This document shows positions 19,420-27,116 of a DNA stretch of 64,000 nucleotides, one piece after another. The stretch is taken from IMG/VR virus record IMGVR_UViG_3300032313_001465, positions 84,582-148,581 of that record; one strand, written 5' to 3'. This stretch comes from a virus. The notes below the pieces were generated by a model. It worked only from the letters and a program-made list of their open reading frames with translations. It was not told the origin of the DNA and did no database searches. Every line of letters starts with the position of its first letter. Position 1 is the first letter of the stretch. The position numbers were made by a program, and so were the translations under genes.

Positions 19420-20232
19420 ATGAACAATAGACTCACTCGACTAATTAAAGAAGTATTATCATCCCCACCTAAAAAAGATTGTGGATGTGGTTGTCATGGA
19501 AAATGTACCAAATCCCCTACATTAAACGAAAATTTAGGAGTTAAAGTAATTATGACTGAAAATATGAAGTATCATATTGATAACAAAAAACCACTAATCG
19601 AAAATACATTCCGCTATGGTTCAAAAGCATTTTTAGATTTATGGGCTGAAGCTAGATACTTATATTCACGTGATGCTATTGATTTAAGTGAATCTGATAA
19701 ACAAATTATTTTAGAAACACATTTAGGAGAACGTGGTTTATTTAATGGTGAATTAGTTCCATTAGATTTACCTATGGAAGAATTAGACGAAAATACAGAT
19801 GATGTAGTGGCAGTATTGAATAATCCTAACATAGCTGACGACGTAAAGTCAATGTTATTCAACGCATATAAAAACGGACAATTAACATCTACCCAAGTAA
19901 TCAATATAATTAAAAAAACCGTTAAAGAGCATTTAAACGAAGCAGAATTTAAAGGTAAAGAAGTACAATTAGGTAAACCTAAACGTGGCGGTTCTAAAAA
20001 ATTCTTTGTATATGTAAAAGATCCTAAAACCAAGAAAGTTAAAAAAGTATCATTTGGAGATACAACTGGATTGTCAACTAAAATAAATAACCCCAAAGCA
20101 AGACAAGCTTTTGCCGCTCGTCATAAGTGTGGTACTGGGGAACCTAAAACAAGTGCTAAATATTGGTCATGTCGTTTACCTCGTTACAGCAAGCTTTTAG
20201 GATTAAAGAATTCATTTTCAGGATTTTGGTAG
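19420..20232 (+). CDS. Cys-rich conserved phage protein with class A-like leader, 270 aa
   Basis: MNNRLTRLIKEVLSS provides a leader with IKE, followed by a Cys cluster (CGCGCHGKC, residues 22-30) that could bind metal. An internal second leader-like helix (TVKEHLNEAEF, LNE site, about residues 167-177) precedes a basic C-terminal domain of about 90 residues with RHKCGTG and YWSCRLPRYSKLLGL. This C-terminal domain recalls small Cys/His-containing modules on phage proteins, here separable by proteolysis. Function unknown; processing is inferred. Confidence 0.58.
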   Translation: MNNRLTRLIKEVLSSPPKKDCGCGCHGKCTKSPTLNENLGVKVIMTENMKYHIDNKKPLIENTFRYGSKAFLDLWAEARYLYSRDAIDLSESDKQIILETHLGERGLFNGELVPLDLPMEELDENTDDVVAVLNNPNIADDVKSMLFNAYKNGQLTSTQVINIIKKTVKEHLNEAEFKGKEVQLGKPKRGGSKKFFVYVKDPKTKKVKKVSFGDTTGLSTKINNPKARQAFAARHKCGTGEPKTSAKYWSCRLPRYSKLLGLKNSFSGFW

Positions 20233-20289
20233 ACTCATATATTCCAGTAAACTGCCTTAATCCTGTCATATGTATGATAAATACATAAT

Positions 20290-21075
20290 ATGACAAAAAT
20301 ATATTATTTACATAGAGGAAACAACATTCCATTTTATATTGGGAAAACTATAAATGAAAAGGATAGAAAACACCAACATAAAAACAAGTTAGGGAAAGAT
20401 GTAACTTTAGAAATTATAGATGAAATTCCCACAAAGGAATGGAGATATTGGGAAGAATTTTATATTTCACTTTTTAAACATTGGGGATTTAAATTAGAAA
20501 ATAAAAATAATGGTGGTTGTGGTAGTATAGGAGGTTATAAAAACCCCTTAACCTCAGAAGCCCATAAAGGGAGAATTAGCCCAAATAAAAATAAAGGGAA
20601 AAAAATAATCCAATATGACTTAACAGGAAAATTTATTAATGAATGGGATAACATAAATGAGGCCATACTCACCTTAAATCTTACAATAACTAATGAAAGT
20701 ATTCGTCAATGTTTAATTGGTAAAAGTAAAAAATCAGCTAATTTTATCTGGAGAAATTTAACCCAAGATTACCCAATCCATTTATCTAGTAACGAAGTAG
20801 AATATATATTAAAAAAAACAAATGGTCCTAAAGGTCAAAAACTTAATACCGGAGAAAAAATCAGCCAATCTTTAAAAGGAAAACGAAAATCCCCTCAATT
20901 CATAAAAAATATAAGTAAACCTGTAGCTCAATATGATAAACAAGGAAACTATCTTACACAATATAAAAGTATCACAGAAGCCGCTTTGGCTGTTAATGGA
21001 TGGAACGAAAACATATGTCAGTGTTGTAAAGGAAACAAAAAATCATCAGCTGGATATTTTTGGCAATATTTATAA
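20290..21075 (+). CDS. GIY-YIG homing endonuclease with NUMOD1-like tail
   Basis: The nuclease core is at the N-terminus (IYYLHRGNNIPFYIGKT, residues 4-20), with R26 in the DRKHQH segment and WRYWEEFYISLF (about residues 52-63) giving the catalytic Glu region. Two NUMOD1/IENR1-type DNA-binding repeats follow (IIQYDLTGKFINEWDNINEA; VAQYDKQGNYLTQYKSITEA). The gene is free-standing: both neighbours look intact and no intron was seen. It lies just before the second LRR gene. A GATAAATA sequence 6 bases before the start could serve its expression. Confidence 0.85.
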   Translation: MTKIYYLHRGNNIPFYIGKTINEKDRKHQHKNKLGKDVTLEIIDEIPTKEWRYWEEFYISLFKHWGFKLENKNNGGCGSIGGYKNPLTSEAHKGRISPNKNKGKKIIQYDLTGKFINEWDNINEAILTLNLTITNESIRQCLIGKSKKSANFIWRNLTQDYPIHLSSNEVEYILKKTNGPKGQKLNTGEKISQSLKGKRKSPQFIKNISKPVAQYDKQGNYLTQYKSITEAALAVNGWNENICQCCKGNKKSSAGYFWQYL

Positions 21076-21078
21076 TAA

Positions 21079-21495
21079 ATGATAAAACTTTTAGATCTTT
21101 TACGCGAAGAAAAGCTTGATATCCTTAAACCTAGACGCTCTGAGGAAGAACGCCAAGCTAACTTTCTCATTGCAACCAATAAAAAAATTGAACAATACAT
21201 AAAGGATGGAGGCAAAGGTGATCTTAATCTACAAAATACCCCAATTACTACATTACCAAATGATTTAACAGTTGGAGGTAATCTTTATTTAGATGGTAGT
21301 AAAATTACTACATTACCAAATGGTCTAAAGGTTGGTGGTTATCTTGATTTAGATAATACTAAAATTTCCACATTACCAAATGATCTAAAAGTTGGTAGTG
21401 ATCTTGATTTAAGAAATACTCCAATAAGTGAAAAATATTCCGAAGAAGAAATTAAAAAAATGGTTCCCGGAGTAAAAGGCGATATTTATACATAA
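21079..21495 (+). CDS. Leucine-rich-repeat protein with class B leader (3 repeats)
   Basis: Paralogue of the protein at 10735: the same leader MIKLLDLLREEKL, the same connector (NKKIEQYIKDGGKGDL) and tail (EEEIKKMVPGVKG) flank three full 20-residue LRR units plus partial ends. At 138 residues it is two repeats shorter. High DNA similarity at both ends points to a fairly recent duplication with change in repeat number. Role unknown; likely a binding protein delivered with the head. Confidence 0.72.
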   Translation: MIKLLDLLREEKLDILKPRRSEEERQANFLIATNKKIEQYIKDGGKGDLNLQNTPITTLPNDLTVGGNLYLDGSKITTLPNGLKVGGYLDLDNTKISTLPNDLKVGSDLDLRNTPISEKYSEEEIKKMVPGVKGDIYT

Positions 21496-21505
21496 ACATA
21501 AAATA

Positions 21506-22051
21506 ATGAACAAACTAAACAACTTAAACGAAATTACATCAGCTAACCAAGCTGATATCAAAATCCCAAATACTCTATCCCCAGATGTAACTAAAATGTT
21601 AATCGAAAGAATAGGAGATGAATATACTGCTCATTATTTTTATAGAAATGCATCTAACTGGTGTGATGATAAAGCATATAAAAAAGCAGCCGCATTTTTT
21701 AAAGCCGAAGCTGAAAGCGAATTAACACATGCCGAAAAATTACAAACATATTTAACAGGATGGAATATAATGCCTATCATTCCTCCAGTAAAAATGATCC
21801 CTTCATTCACTAATCTTATTGATATAGTAAACAAAGCATATGAAATGGAATACAATTTATTCTTATCATACAATTCAAATTCATCATCTGTTTTTCCTAC
21901 TGACTTAGCAACTTTTGATTTTTTACAAGAATTAAGACAAATCCAAAACCAGGCAATAGCTGAATATTCTGATTTATTAAATGCAGCTCAATTAGTTAAT
22001 GTGTCTAATAATTTTGAATTATTATACTTCGAAGGAAAATATTTTAAATAA
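21506..22051 (+). CDS. Ferritin-like diiron protein
   Basis: A four-helix ferritin pattern is visible: DEYTAHYFYRNAS supplies E39, ESELTHAEKL supplies E72 and H75, a central helix (AYEMEYNLFLSY, near residue 113) supplies another Glu, and FLQELRQIQNQAIAEYSDLL the last Glu/Gln. Such enzymes oxidise Fe(II) and store iron in a shell. At 181 residues it is near the family length (about 165-175) plus an N-terminal extension MNKLNNLNE with an LNE site. The extension and its leader-gene neighbours suggest capsid packaging, which would be unusual for a ferritin. Confidence 0.82.
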   Translation: MNKLNNLNEITSANQADIKIPNTLSPDVTKMLIERIGDEYTAHYFYRNASNWCDDKAYKKAAAFFKAEAESELTHAEKLQTYLTGWNIMPIIPPVKMIPSFTNLIDIVNKAYEMEYNLFLSYNSNSSSVFPTDLATFDFLQELRQIQNQAIAEYSDLLNAAQLVNVSNNFELLYFEGKYFK

Positions 22052-22426
22052 GTGATTAAGCTTATAGACATATTCAATCAACTTCTTCAAGAAGAAAAAG
22101 AAAAACGTGATAGATGTTTACGTATTGCTGATCGCAAATACGATAAACCATCTGCTTATAAATCAGGAGCCGTTGTAAGGTGTCGTAAAGGAGAGATTTG
22201 GAAAGACTTAAAAGAAGAAGAATCACTCCATAAATGGTTTAAACGTTCTGGTCCTAAAGGTAAAGAAGGTGGATGGGTAGATTGCAACGCACCTGATGGT
22301 AGTGGAGGATATAAAGCATGTGGTAGAAAAAAAGGTGAAAAACGTTCTAAATACCCATCTTGTCGTCCTACACCTGCACAATGTAAATCACCTGGAAAAG
22401 GTAAAAAATGGGGAAAAACAAAATGA
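22052..22426 (+). CDS. Basic Cys-containing protein with class B leader, GTG start
   Basis: The GTG at 22052 is chosen because MIKLIDIFNQLLQEE then matches the class B leader (LQE site). The body is basic and Gly-rich: LHKWFKRSGPKGKEGGWVDC, then repeated K/G with single cysteines (KACGRK, PSCRPTPAQC). This LHKWF-type module recurs in large phages as a small conserved domain of unknown function. The stop overlaps the next start (ATGA at 22423-22426). Nucleic-acid binding is plausible from charge. Confidence 0.6.
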   Translation: MIKLIDIFNQLLQEEKEKRDRCLRIADRKYDKPSAYKSGAVVRCRKGEIWKDLKEEESLHKWFKRSGPKGKEGGWVDCNAPDGSGGYKACGRKKGEKRSKYPSCRPTPAQCKSPGKGKKWGKTK

Positions 22427-23121
22427 TCAAACTATCAGATATCTTAAAAGAAATTATTGAGGGAACTTGTGGATATAATACAGATGTTAAAACAGGTAAA
22501 AAATTAGATACACCTGGTGGATTAAAAGAAGTAGATCCTAAAAAAGGAACAGGTAAAAAACCTAAGGGATCAGGTCGTCGTTTATACACAGATGAAAATC
22601 CAAAAGATACTGTATCTATTAAATTCAAAACTAAAGAAGATATAGTTGATACATTAAATAAAGATTCATTTAAAGCTAAATCCCACGCTCGCCAATCCCA
22701 AATTATTAATTTAATACACCAACGCGTTAGAGCTGCATATGGTAAAGCAAAAGATCCTGAAGTAAAATCTAGATTAAAACGCGCTCTAGACTATATTGAA
22801 TCTCGTAAAGAATCATCTAAAAAGAAAACAGAACGTTTAAATAAGCTAAAAGAAACATCAGACCCACAATCAGGTAAAGCAGCACCTTATGGTTCAGGAT
22901 ATGCTCCTGTTAAAGAATTAGTAACAGATACAGAAGTTATCTGTGATAACTGTGGATGGGAATGGGATATTGAAGATGGAGGGGAAGATTTATATATTTG
23001 TCATAAATGTGGTCATGATAATACTCCAGAACAATTAAATGAAAAATGTTGGAAAGGATATACTCAAAAAGGTATGAAAACAATGTTTGGTAAAAAATAT
23101 CCAAATTGTGTAAAAAAATAA
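22423..23121 (+). CDS. Zinc-ribbon protein with class B leader, 232 aa
   Basis: Start placed at 22423 (MIKLSDILKEIIEG) and not 22408, since it restores the leader and an ATGA overlap. A basic helical domain follows (about residues 75-140), then a zinc ribbon CDNCGWEW plus ICHKCGHDN (near residues 170-195) and a C-terminal CWKGYTQKGMK module with KKYPNC. The parts look like beads on a string, with LNE between ribbon and tail. DNA or RNA binding is plausible; no enzyme motif seen. Confidence 0.6.
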   Translation: MIKLSDILKEIIEGTCGYNTDVKTGKKLDTPGGLKEVDPKKGTGKKPKGSGRRLYTDENPKDTVSIKFKTKEDIVDTLNKDSFKAKSHARQSQIINLIHQRVRAAYGKAKDPEVKSRLKRALDYIESRKESSKKKTERLNKLKETSDPQSGKAAPYGSGYAPVKELVTDTEVICDNCGWEWDIEDGGEDLYICHKCGHDNTPEQLNEKCWKGYTQKGMKTMFGKKYPNCVKK

Positions 23122-23123
23122 CA

Positions 23124-23131
23124 TATTTATA
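23124..23131 (+). promoter_or_regulatory. TATTTATA motif, candidate late promoter
   Basis: TATTTATAA ends within 8 bases of the ATG at 23140; it starts right after the stop codon of the zinc-ribbon gene. Confidence 0.4.
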
Positions 23132-23139
23132 ATTAAACA

Positions 23140-23457
23140 ATGGTAAAACTACTTCAATTACTAACTGAAGCTAAAGAAAGCTTTGAACAATTTGCTACAA
23201 ATCGTTTAGCAGGTGCTGAAAAAATTATAGCTAATGCCAAAGAAAAGGGTGGTGATGCTTTATTAACATACACCCACTTTAAAATAAAACCATCTTACTA
23301 TAAAAAAGCTATAGATGGGAAATTTGATAAAGAATCCGCTAAAAAAGAATTTGAGCAAACATACAAAAAAATATCATTAGATATGACTCAAACTGAATTT
23401 CAAAGAGAGGTTGGTCGTTTAGAAGTATTAGGTGAACTATTAATAAGAGAAAAATAA
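23140..23457 (+). CDS. Small helical protein with class B leader, 105 aa
   Basis: MVKLLQLLTEAKE is a class B leader variant with an LTE site. The remainder is helical and charged (NRLAGAEKIIANAKEKGGDA, FEQTYKKISLDMTQTEF) with no cysteines or catalytic motif. The next gene begins directly after its stop. No family recognised. Confidence 0.55.
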   Translation: MVKLLQLLTEAKESFEQFATNRLAGAEKIIANAKEKGGDALLTYTHFKIKPSYYKKAIDGKFDKESAKKEFEQTYKKISLDMTQTEFQREVGRLEVLGELLIREK

Positions 23458-23458
23458 T

Positions 23459-23878
23459 ATGATTAAATTAACAGATATATTAAACGAAGCAGAGATAAAT
23501 AAATGTCCGTCTCCAACTCAAAGTATTGAGTTAAACCTTCAAAATAGACAGAAGGCAATTAATGAATATGGATATGGTCCCTTAAATCCTAATGAACCTA
23601 ATGAAAAGTTTTGGCAAGCTAAAGCAGATATGTGGAAACTTGATTCTGTAAAAGAGGCTAAAACATCACGTTGTGGTAATTGTGCGGCATTTGATGTTAC
23701 AGAAAAAACACTAAATTGTATAGCTAAAGGAATAGGAAACGATGAAGGATCAGAAGATCCATTTGACGTAATTAAAGCAGGACAATTAGGATATTGTAGG
23801 TTTTTAAAATTCAAATGTGCTGCTGCTCGAACTTGCGATGCTTGGGTTGTTGGTGGTCCAATTAAAGATCCAATGTAA
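23459..23878 (+). CDS. Cys-cluster (metal-binding) protein with class B leader, 139 aa
   Basis: The leader MIKLTDILNEAE (LNE site) precedes a compact Cys-rich domain: CGNCAAF, NCIAKG, GYCRF, FKCAAARTCDAW. The six or so spaced cysteines with aromatic neighbours fit an iron-sulfur (high-potential-type) or zinc cluster. It is coupled to the cupin gene by TAATG. Redox or structural role cannot be settled from sequence alone. Confidence 0.6.
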   Translation: MIKLTDILNEAEINKCPSPTQSIELNLQNRQKAINEYGYGPLNPNEPNEKFWQAKADMWKLDSVKEAKTSRCGNCAAFDVTEKTLNCIAKGIGNDEGSEDPFDVIKAGQLGYCRFLKFKCAAARTCDAWVVGGPIKDPM

Positions 23879-24141
23879 TGAAACCATATACTGACGTTTT
23901 AACAACGGAAAATACAATTATTAGGGAGTTTGGTGATAACATAGACCCCGTTGAATTAAAATGGCATATGGACTCTTCTTCCCGCCACGTTACCATTTTA
24001 GAGGGTAAAGGATGGAAATATCAAGAAGATAATAAATTACCTTTGGAACTTAACGAAGGGGATTGTATATTTATACCAAAACAAACATTTCACCGTATTT
24101 ATAAAGGAACAACCCCATTAAAAATAAAAATTAAACAATGA
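23878..24141 (+). CDS. Small cupin-fold protein, 87 aa
   Basis: A single cupin domain: ELKWHMDSSSRHVTILEGKG contains H30 and H37 near the first metal motif, and LNEGDCIFIPKQTFHRIY carries the second motif with PxxxxH. It has no leader peptide, unlike both neighbours, so it may act in the cytoplasm. Metal and substrate are unknown. It overlaps the next gene by four bases. Confidence 0.68.
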   Translation: MKPYTDVLTTENTIIREFGDNIDPVELKWHMDSSSRHVTILEGKGWKYQEDNKLPLELNEGDCIFIPKQTFHRIYKGTTPLKIKIKQ

Positions 24142-24428
24142 AAAAACCAGAATTAAAGCAAATTATTAAAGAAGAAATACAAAAGATATTAAGTGAACAG
24201 CAAAAACGTATGCAAAAGCTTGCAGGTATTAACGAAGATAACACATTTAGTGACAATTACACAGTTAGTAATGAACAATATAAATTGATGGATAGTTATG
24301 TAAATCAACGTGCACTCCGTGATTTTCTAAATGCCGCTGAAAACATGATGGAAGATTTTCATGAAGCAGGATTTCCGGCAAGAGATGCATTTTATTGGTT
24401 TTATACTAAGCTAACTGCAAATATTTAG
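24138..24428 (+). CDS. Small protein with a composite class A plus class C leader, 96 aa
   Basis: MKKPELKQIIKEEIQKILSE is a class A leader and is followed directly by QQKRMQKLAGINE, the class C sequence, so both types occur in one protein. Sites LSE and INE could be cut in turn. The last 60 residues are helical (LRDFLNAAENMMEDFHEAGF). This gene links the two leader classes and supports a shared function. Body function unknown. Confidence 0.6.
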   Translation: MKKPELKQIIKEEIQKILSEQQKRMQKLAGINEDNTFSDNYTVSNEQYKLMDSYVNQRALRDFLNAAENMMEDFHEAGFPARDAFYWFYTKLTANI

Positions 24429-24463
24429 GTAGATTATATAACAGATAAAATAAGAAATGCATA

Positions 24464-24745
24464 ATGGCAAAATTAAACAAACAATTCCGACGTATGCAAA
24501 AGCTTGCAGGAATTCTTAACGAAAACGAGGAAATAGATAATTTTATTGATGTATTAACAGATATGGCTATTAAAGCTAACATCATTAAAGACAAAGATAT
24601 AAATAAAGACGAAGTAATAGATGCATTATATGATACATGGGAAGATATGGGATTTGATGATTATGAAGAAACAGGACAGGGGATTAGTACATCAGATTAT
24701 AATAGATCTTTAGAAATATTTACCAATTATATTAAAGATAAATAA
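24464..24745 (+). CDS. Small acidic protein with class C leader, 93 aa
   Basis: MAKLNKQFRRMQKLAGILNE is a class C leader with LNE at its end; FQKLAGII at the scaffold C-terminus is the closest match. The body is acidic and helical (DVLTDMAIKANIIKDKDINK). No catalytic residues are evident. It is the last gene before a GC-rich structured region. Confidence 0.58.
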   Translation: MAKLNKQFRRMQKLAGILNENEEIDNFIDVLTDMAIKANIIKDKDINKDEVIDALYDTWEDMGFDDYEETGQGISTSDYNRSLEIFTNYIKDK

Positions 24746-24756
24746 TAAAACATTTA

Positions 24757-24838
24757 AACCGATTTCATAGCCGGTTGCTCTAACAAGAGATAAAAATATG
24801 GAAGCTGTGGCTCCGATCGAAAGATTGGCGCCACTTTT
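24757..24838 (+). ncRNA. Candidate structured RNA with three hairpins
   Basis: Three adjacent inverted repeats occur in an intergenic region far richer in GC than its surroundings: AACCG/CGGTT (24757-24761 with 24772-24776), CTCT-AACA-AGAG (24778-24789), and GTGGC-t-CCGATC-GAAA-GATTGG-c-GCCAC (24807-24834) with a GNRA-type tetraloop. TTTT follows, so the last hairpin could also end transcription. Flanking TTTAAA copies could close the whole element. I could not match it to a known riboswitch, ribozyme or tRNA. Confidence 0.5.
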
Positions 24839-24895
24839 ACTTGGAAATTTAAACAAAATTTATTACATTAAAATATAAGTTAAAATAAAGAAATA

Positions 24896-26239
24896 ATGAA
24901 AAGAGACAAAATTGTAATTGTAGGTGGAGGAGTTGCAGGTATTAGTGCTGCTACTAAACTTGTAGATAATGGTTATCCTGGAGAACTTATCACAATAATT
25001 GATATGGGTAAGGATCCATATAAAAGATTACCTGAAGAAGTAATGACAGGTTTCCTAGGTGCTGGAGGTTGGAGTGATGGTAAATTGACTTACCACACAG
25101 CAATTGGAGGTCAATTATCAAAATATACAGGCGAGGATAAAGCAATGGAATTAATGGATCAAGTGATTACCAATTTTAAACGTTTTCATCCTAAACCTGA
25201 AGAAGTACAATGTTCAAATCCTGTTGAGGAACCTGAATTTATAAAACCATATTTTGGTTTACGATTGTTCCCTGTATGGCACGTTGGCACAGATTATCTA
25301 TCTGAAATTGCTAAAAATTGGTACGATTATTTAGTAGAGAAAGGTGTACAATTTCACTGGGAAACTAAGGTAAATTATATTGATTTTAATGATAATTATG
25401 TTGTTGGAGAAGTTCAAGAAAAAAATATAGATTGGCATTATGATGAACTTATTTTTGCTGTAGGTAAATCAGGTATTGATTTTGCTCAAGAATTAGCTAA
25501 TCAATATCAACTACCAGACGAACCTAAATCAGTACAAATTGGTGTTCGATTTGAAGCACCACAACACCATTTCCAAAAACTAATCGATATTTCATATGAT
25601 TTTAAACTTTATAGAAAATTTGAAGATAAAGGCGTTTCGCTTCGCTCTTTTTGTACAAACAACAATGCTGCTTATGTTGCTGTAGAAGAAACATATGGAG
25701 ACCATTCATATAATGGACATGCTAAGAAAGACGAAGCATATAGAAACAATATGACTAACTTTGGTATTTTGATGGAAATTAAAGGTATTGAAGACCCATT
25801 TACTTGGTCACGTGAGGTAGTAAATAAATTACAATCAAACAACACAGGTTTATATTACAGCCCGTCTCGTACTCCTTCAATTACATCTGAAGGCAATAAT
25901 GTAAGCGTAACTCAAATTAGTACTGAGGAATATTATGAGATGAAGAAAAATTTTGGAAAATATTTCAAATATGTTGAAGATTTTATAGTAGATATGAAAA
26001 AAGTATTCCCAACATTAGGTGATGATTGGGGTATTTATATTCCTGAGGTAAAATATTTATCACCTGAAGTAAAAGTAGATTACTCTAGTTTATCTCTAAT
26101 AGATTACCCAAATGTACACTTTGTTGGAGATGCTTTATCAGCTCGTGGTATAACAGTAGCAGGTTCTCAAGGTGTTTACGTAGCAGAACATATCCTTCAA
26201 AATACAGATTTCCCTGATTTTATAGAAAATTTTAATTAA
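24896..26239 (+). CDS. FAD-dependent oxidoreductase, 447 aa
   Basis: The N-terminal IVIVGGGVAGISAATKL (residues 6-22) is the GxGxxG dinucleotide-binding fold, with an acidic residue at the end of strand 2 (IIDMGKD). A C-terminal segment FVGDALSARGITVAGSQGVYVAEHIL (split here as VGDALSARGI and AGSQGVYVAEHIL) is the usual FAD-binding GD motif and closing helix. The full length suggests an active enzyme; the substrate is unknown. It has no capsid leader. It follows the structured RNA, so post-transcriptional control is possible. Uncommon in phage genomes. Confidence 0.78.
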   Translation: MKRDKIVIVGGGVAGISAATKLVDNGYPGELITIIDMGKDPYKRLPEEVMTGFLGAGGWSDGKLTYHTAIGGQLSKYTGEDKAMELMDQVITNFKRFHPKPEEVQCSNPVEEPEFIKPYFGLRLFPVWHVGTDYLSEIAKNWYDYLVEKGVQFHWETKVNYIDFNDNYVVGEVQEKNIDWHYDELIFAVGKSGIDFAQELANQYQLPDEPKSVQIGVRFEAPQHHFQKLIDISYDFKLYRKFEDKGVSLRSFCTNNNAAYVAVEETYGDHSYNGHAKKDEAYRNNMTNFGILMEIKGIEDPFTWSREVVNKLQSNNTGLYYSPSRTPSITSEGNNVSVTQISTEEYYEMKKNFGKYFKYVEDFIVDMKKVFPTLGDDWGIYIPEVKYLSPEVKVDYSSLSLIDYPNVHFVGDALSARGITVAGSQGVYVAEHILQNTDFPDFIENFN

Positions 26240-26244
26240 AATAT

Positions 26245-26520
26245 ATGTCTAAAAAAGAAAAATACTTCGAAACCAAAACCATGAAGATAGGAGGAGCACT
26301 CCATCATTTCTTTAGAACTGAGGAATCACCAAATTGGAAATACCATAATTTCTCAGGTCCTGCTATTGAACCTGTAGAAAGTGGAAGTACATTTAAGAAA
26401 TCATATTACTTATATGGTATTCAATATACATCTGAACAATTTAAAGAAGCAGTTAGAGATAGAGAAGGTCTTCCATTCCACAAAACGGCAGCATTTAAAC
26501 AAGGATCTAACAGAACTTAG
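26245..26520 (+). CDS. Small conserved-type protein, 91 aa
   Basis: The motif HNFSGPAIEP and the later YYLYGIQYTSEQFKEAV make a short repeat-like beta unit followed by a helix, a pattern seen in small phage proteins that read as W-x-N-GPA then YxxxG. It follows the oxidoreductase by 5 bases and probably shares its transcript. No function can be assigned. Confidence 0.5.
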   Translation: MSKKEKYFETKTMKIGGALHHFFRTEESPNWKYHNFSGPAIEPVESGSTFKKSYYLYGIQYTSEQFKEAVRDREGLPFHKTAAFKQGSNRT

Positions 26521-26564
26521 TTGGGAGTATAAATAAAATTTATTATCTTATAAAAAAATAAGTT

Positions 26565-27095
26565 ATGAAAATAGGATTTGTAGGAAGCATCAGTGTTGGG
26601 AAAACCACTTTAGTAAATGAATTAGCTAAATTAGAGCAATTTAAAGAATATTATATAGCAACTGAACGTTCTAAATATTTGAGAGATTTAGGCATTCCAT
26701 TAAATACAGACTCTACTTTATTAGGTCAAACTATATTCTTATCAGAACGTTGTTCTGAATTATTAAGGGATAAGGTATTAACAGATAGAAGTATAATTGA
26801 TGTAATGGCATTTACTTCTTTATCTAAATCAATGTCAAGAATAGAAATATTATCATTTTGTGATTATGCATCAAATTTTATATCTTTATACGATCATATA
26901 TTTTATGTGTCTCCGGAAGGTGTAAAGTTAGAGGACAATGGAGTGAGAGCGGTTGATGCAGAATATAGAGATCAAATTGATGAAGAAATTAAATATTTAT
27001 TAGGAATTTACAAATCTAAAATTAAAAACTTTCACGTAATATCAGGTACTGTTGAAGAACGTATAAAACAAGTTAAACAAGCACTTTCTTTATAA
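26565..27095 (+). CDS. P-loop kinase/ATPase of the NadR-kinase (AAA_28) type
   Basis: Walker A is GSISVGKTTL (residues 7-16) followed by a charged helix; LTDRSIIDVMAF (about residue 73) looks like the Walker B/DR region, and a basic lid-like segment follows. The 176-residue length and motif order fit the AAA_28/NadR ribosylnicotinamide-kinase-like group. Together with the HxGH nucleotidyltransferase at 12004 it could serve NAD salvage, but the substrate is not proven. No leader peptide, so probably cytoplasmic. Confidence 0.68.
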   Translation: MKIGFVGSISVGKTTLVNELAKLEQFKEYYIATERSKYLRDLGIPLNTDSTLLGQTIFLSERCSELLRDKVLTDRSIIDVMAFTSLSKSMSRIEILSFCDYASNFISLYDHIFYVSPEGVKLEDNGVRAVDAEYRDQIDEEIKYLLGIYKSKIKNFHVISGTVEERIKQVKQALSL

Positions 27096-27103
27096 TATTT
27101 ATC
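27096..27103 (+). promoter_or_regulatory. TATTTATC motif, candidate late promoter
   Basis: Variant motif 13 bases before the ATG at 27117, just after the kinase stop codon. Confidence 0.35.
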
Positions 27104-27116
27104 ATAAAAACATATA

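Noticed and set aside
24757-24838. tRNA or tmRNA gene
   Set aside because: No T-loop consensus, anticodon arm or CCA-type acceptor pairing could be drawn; only independent hairpins are visible.
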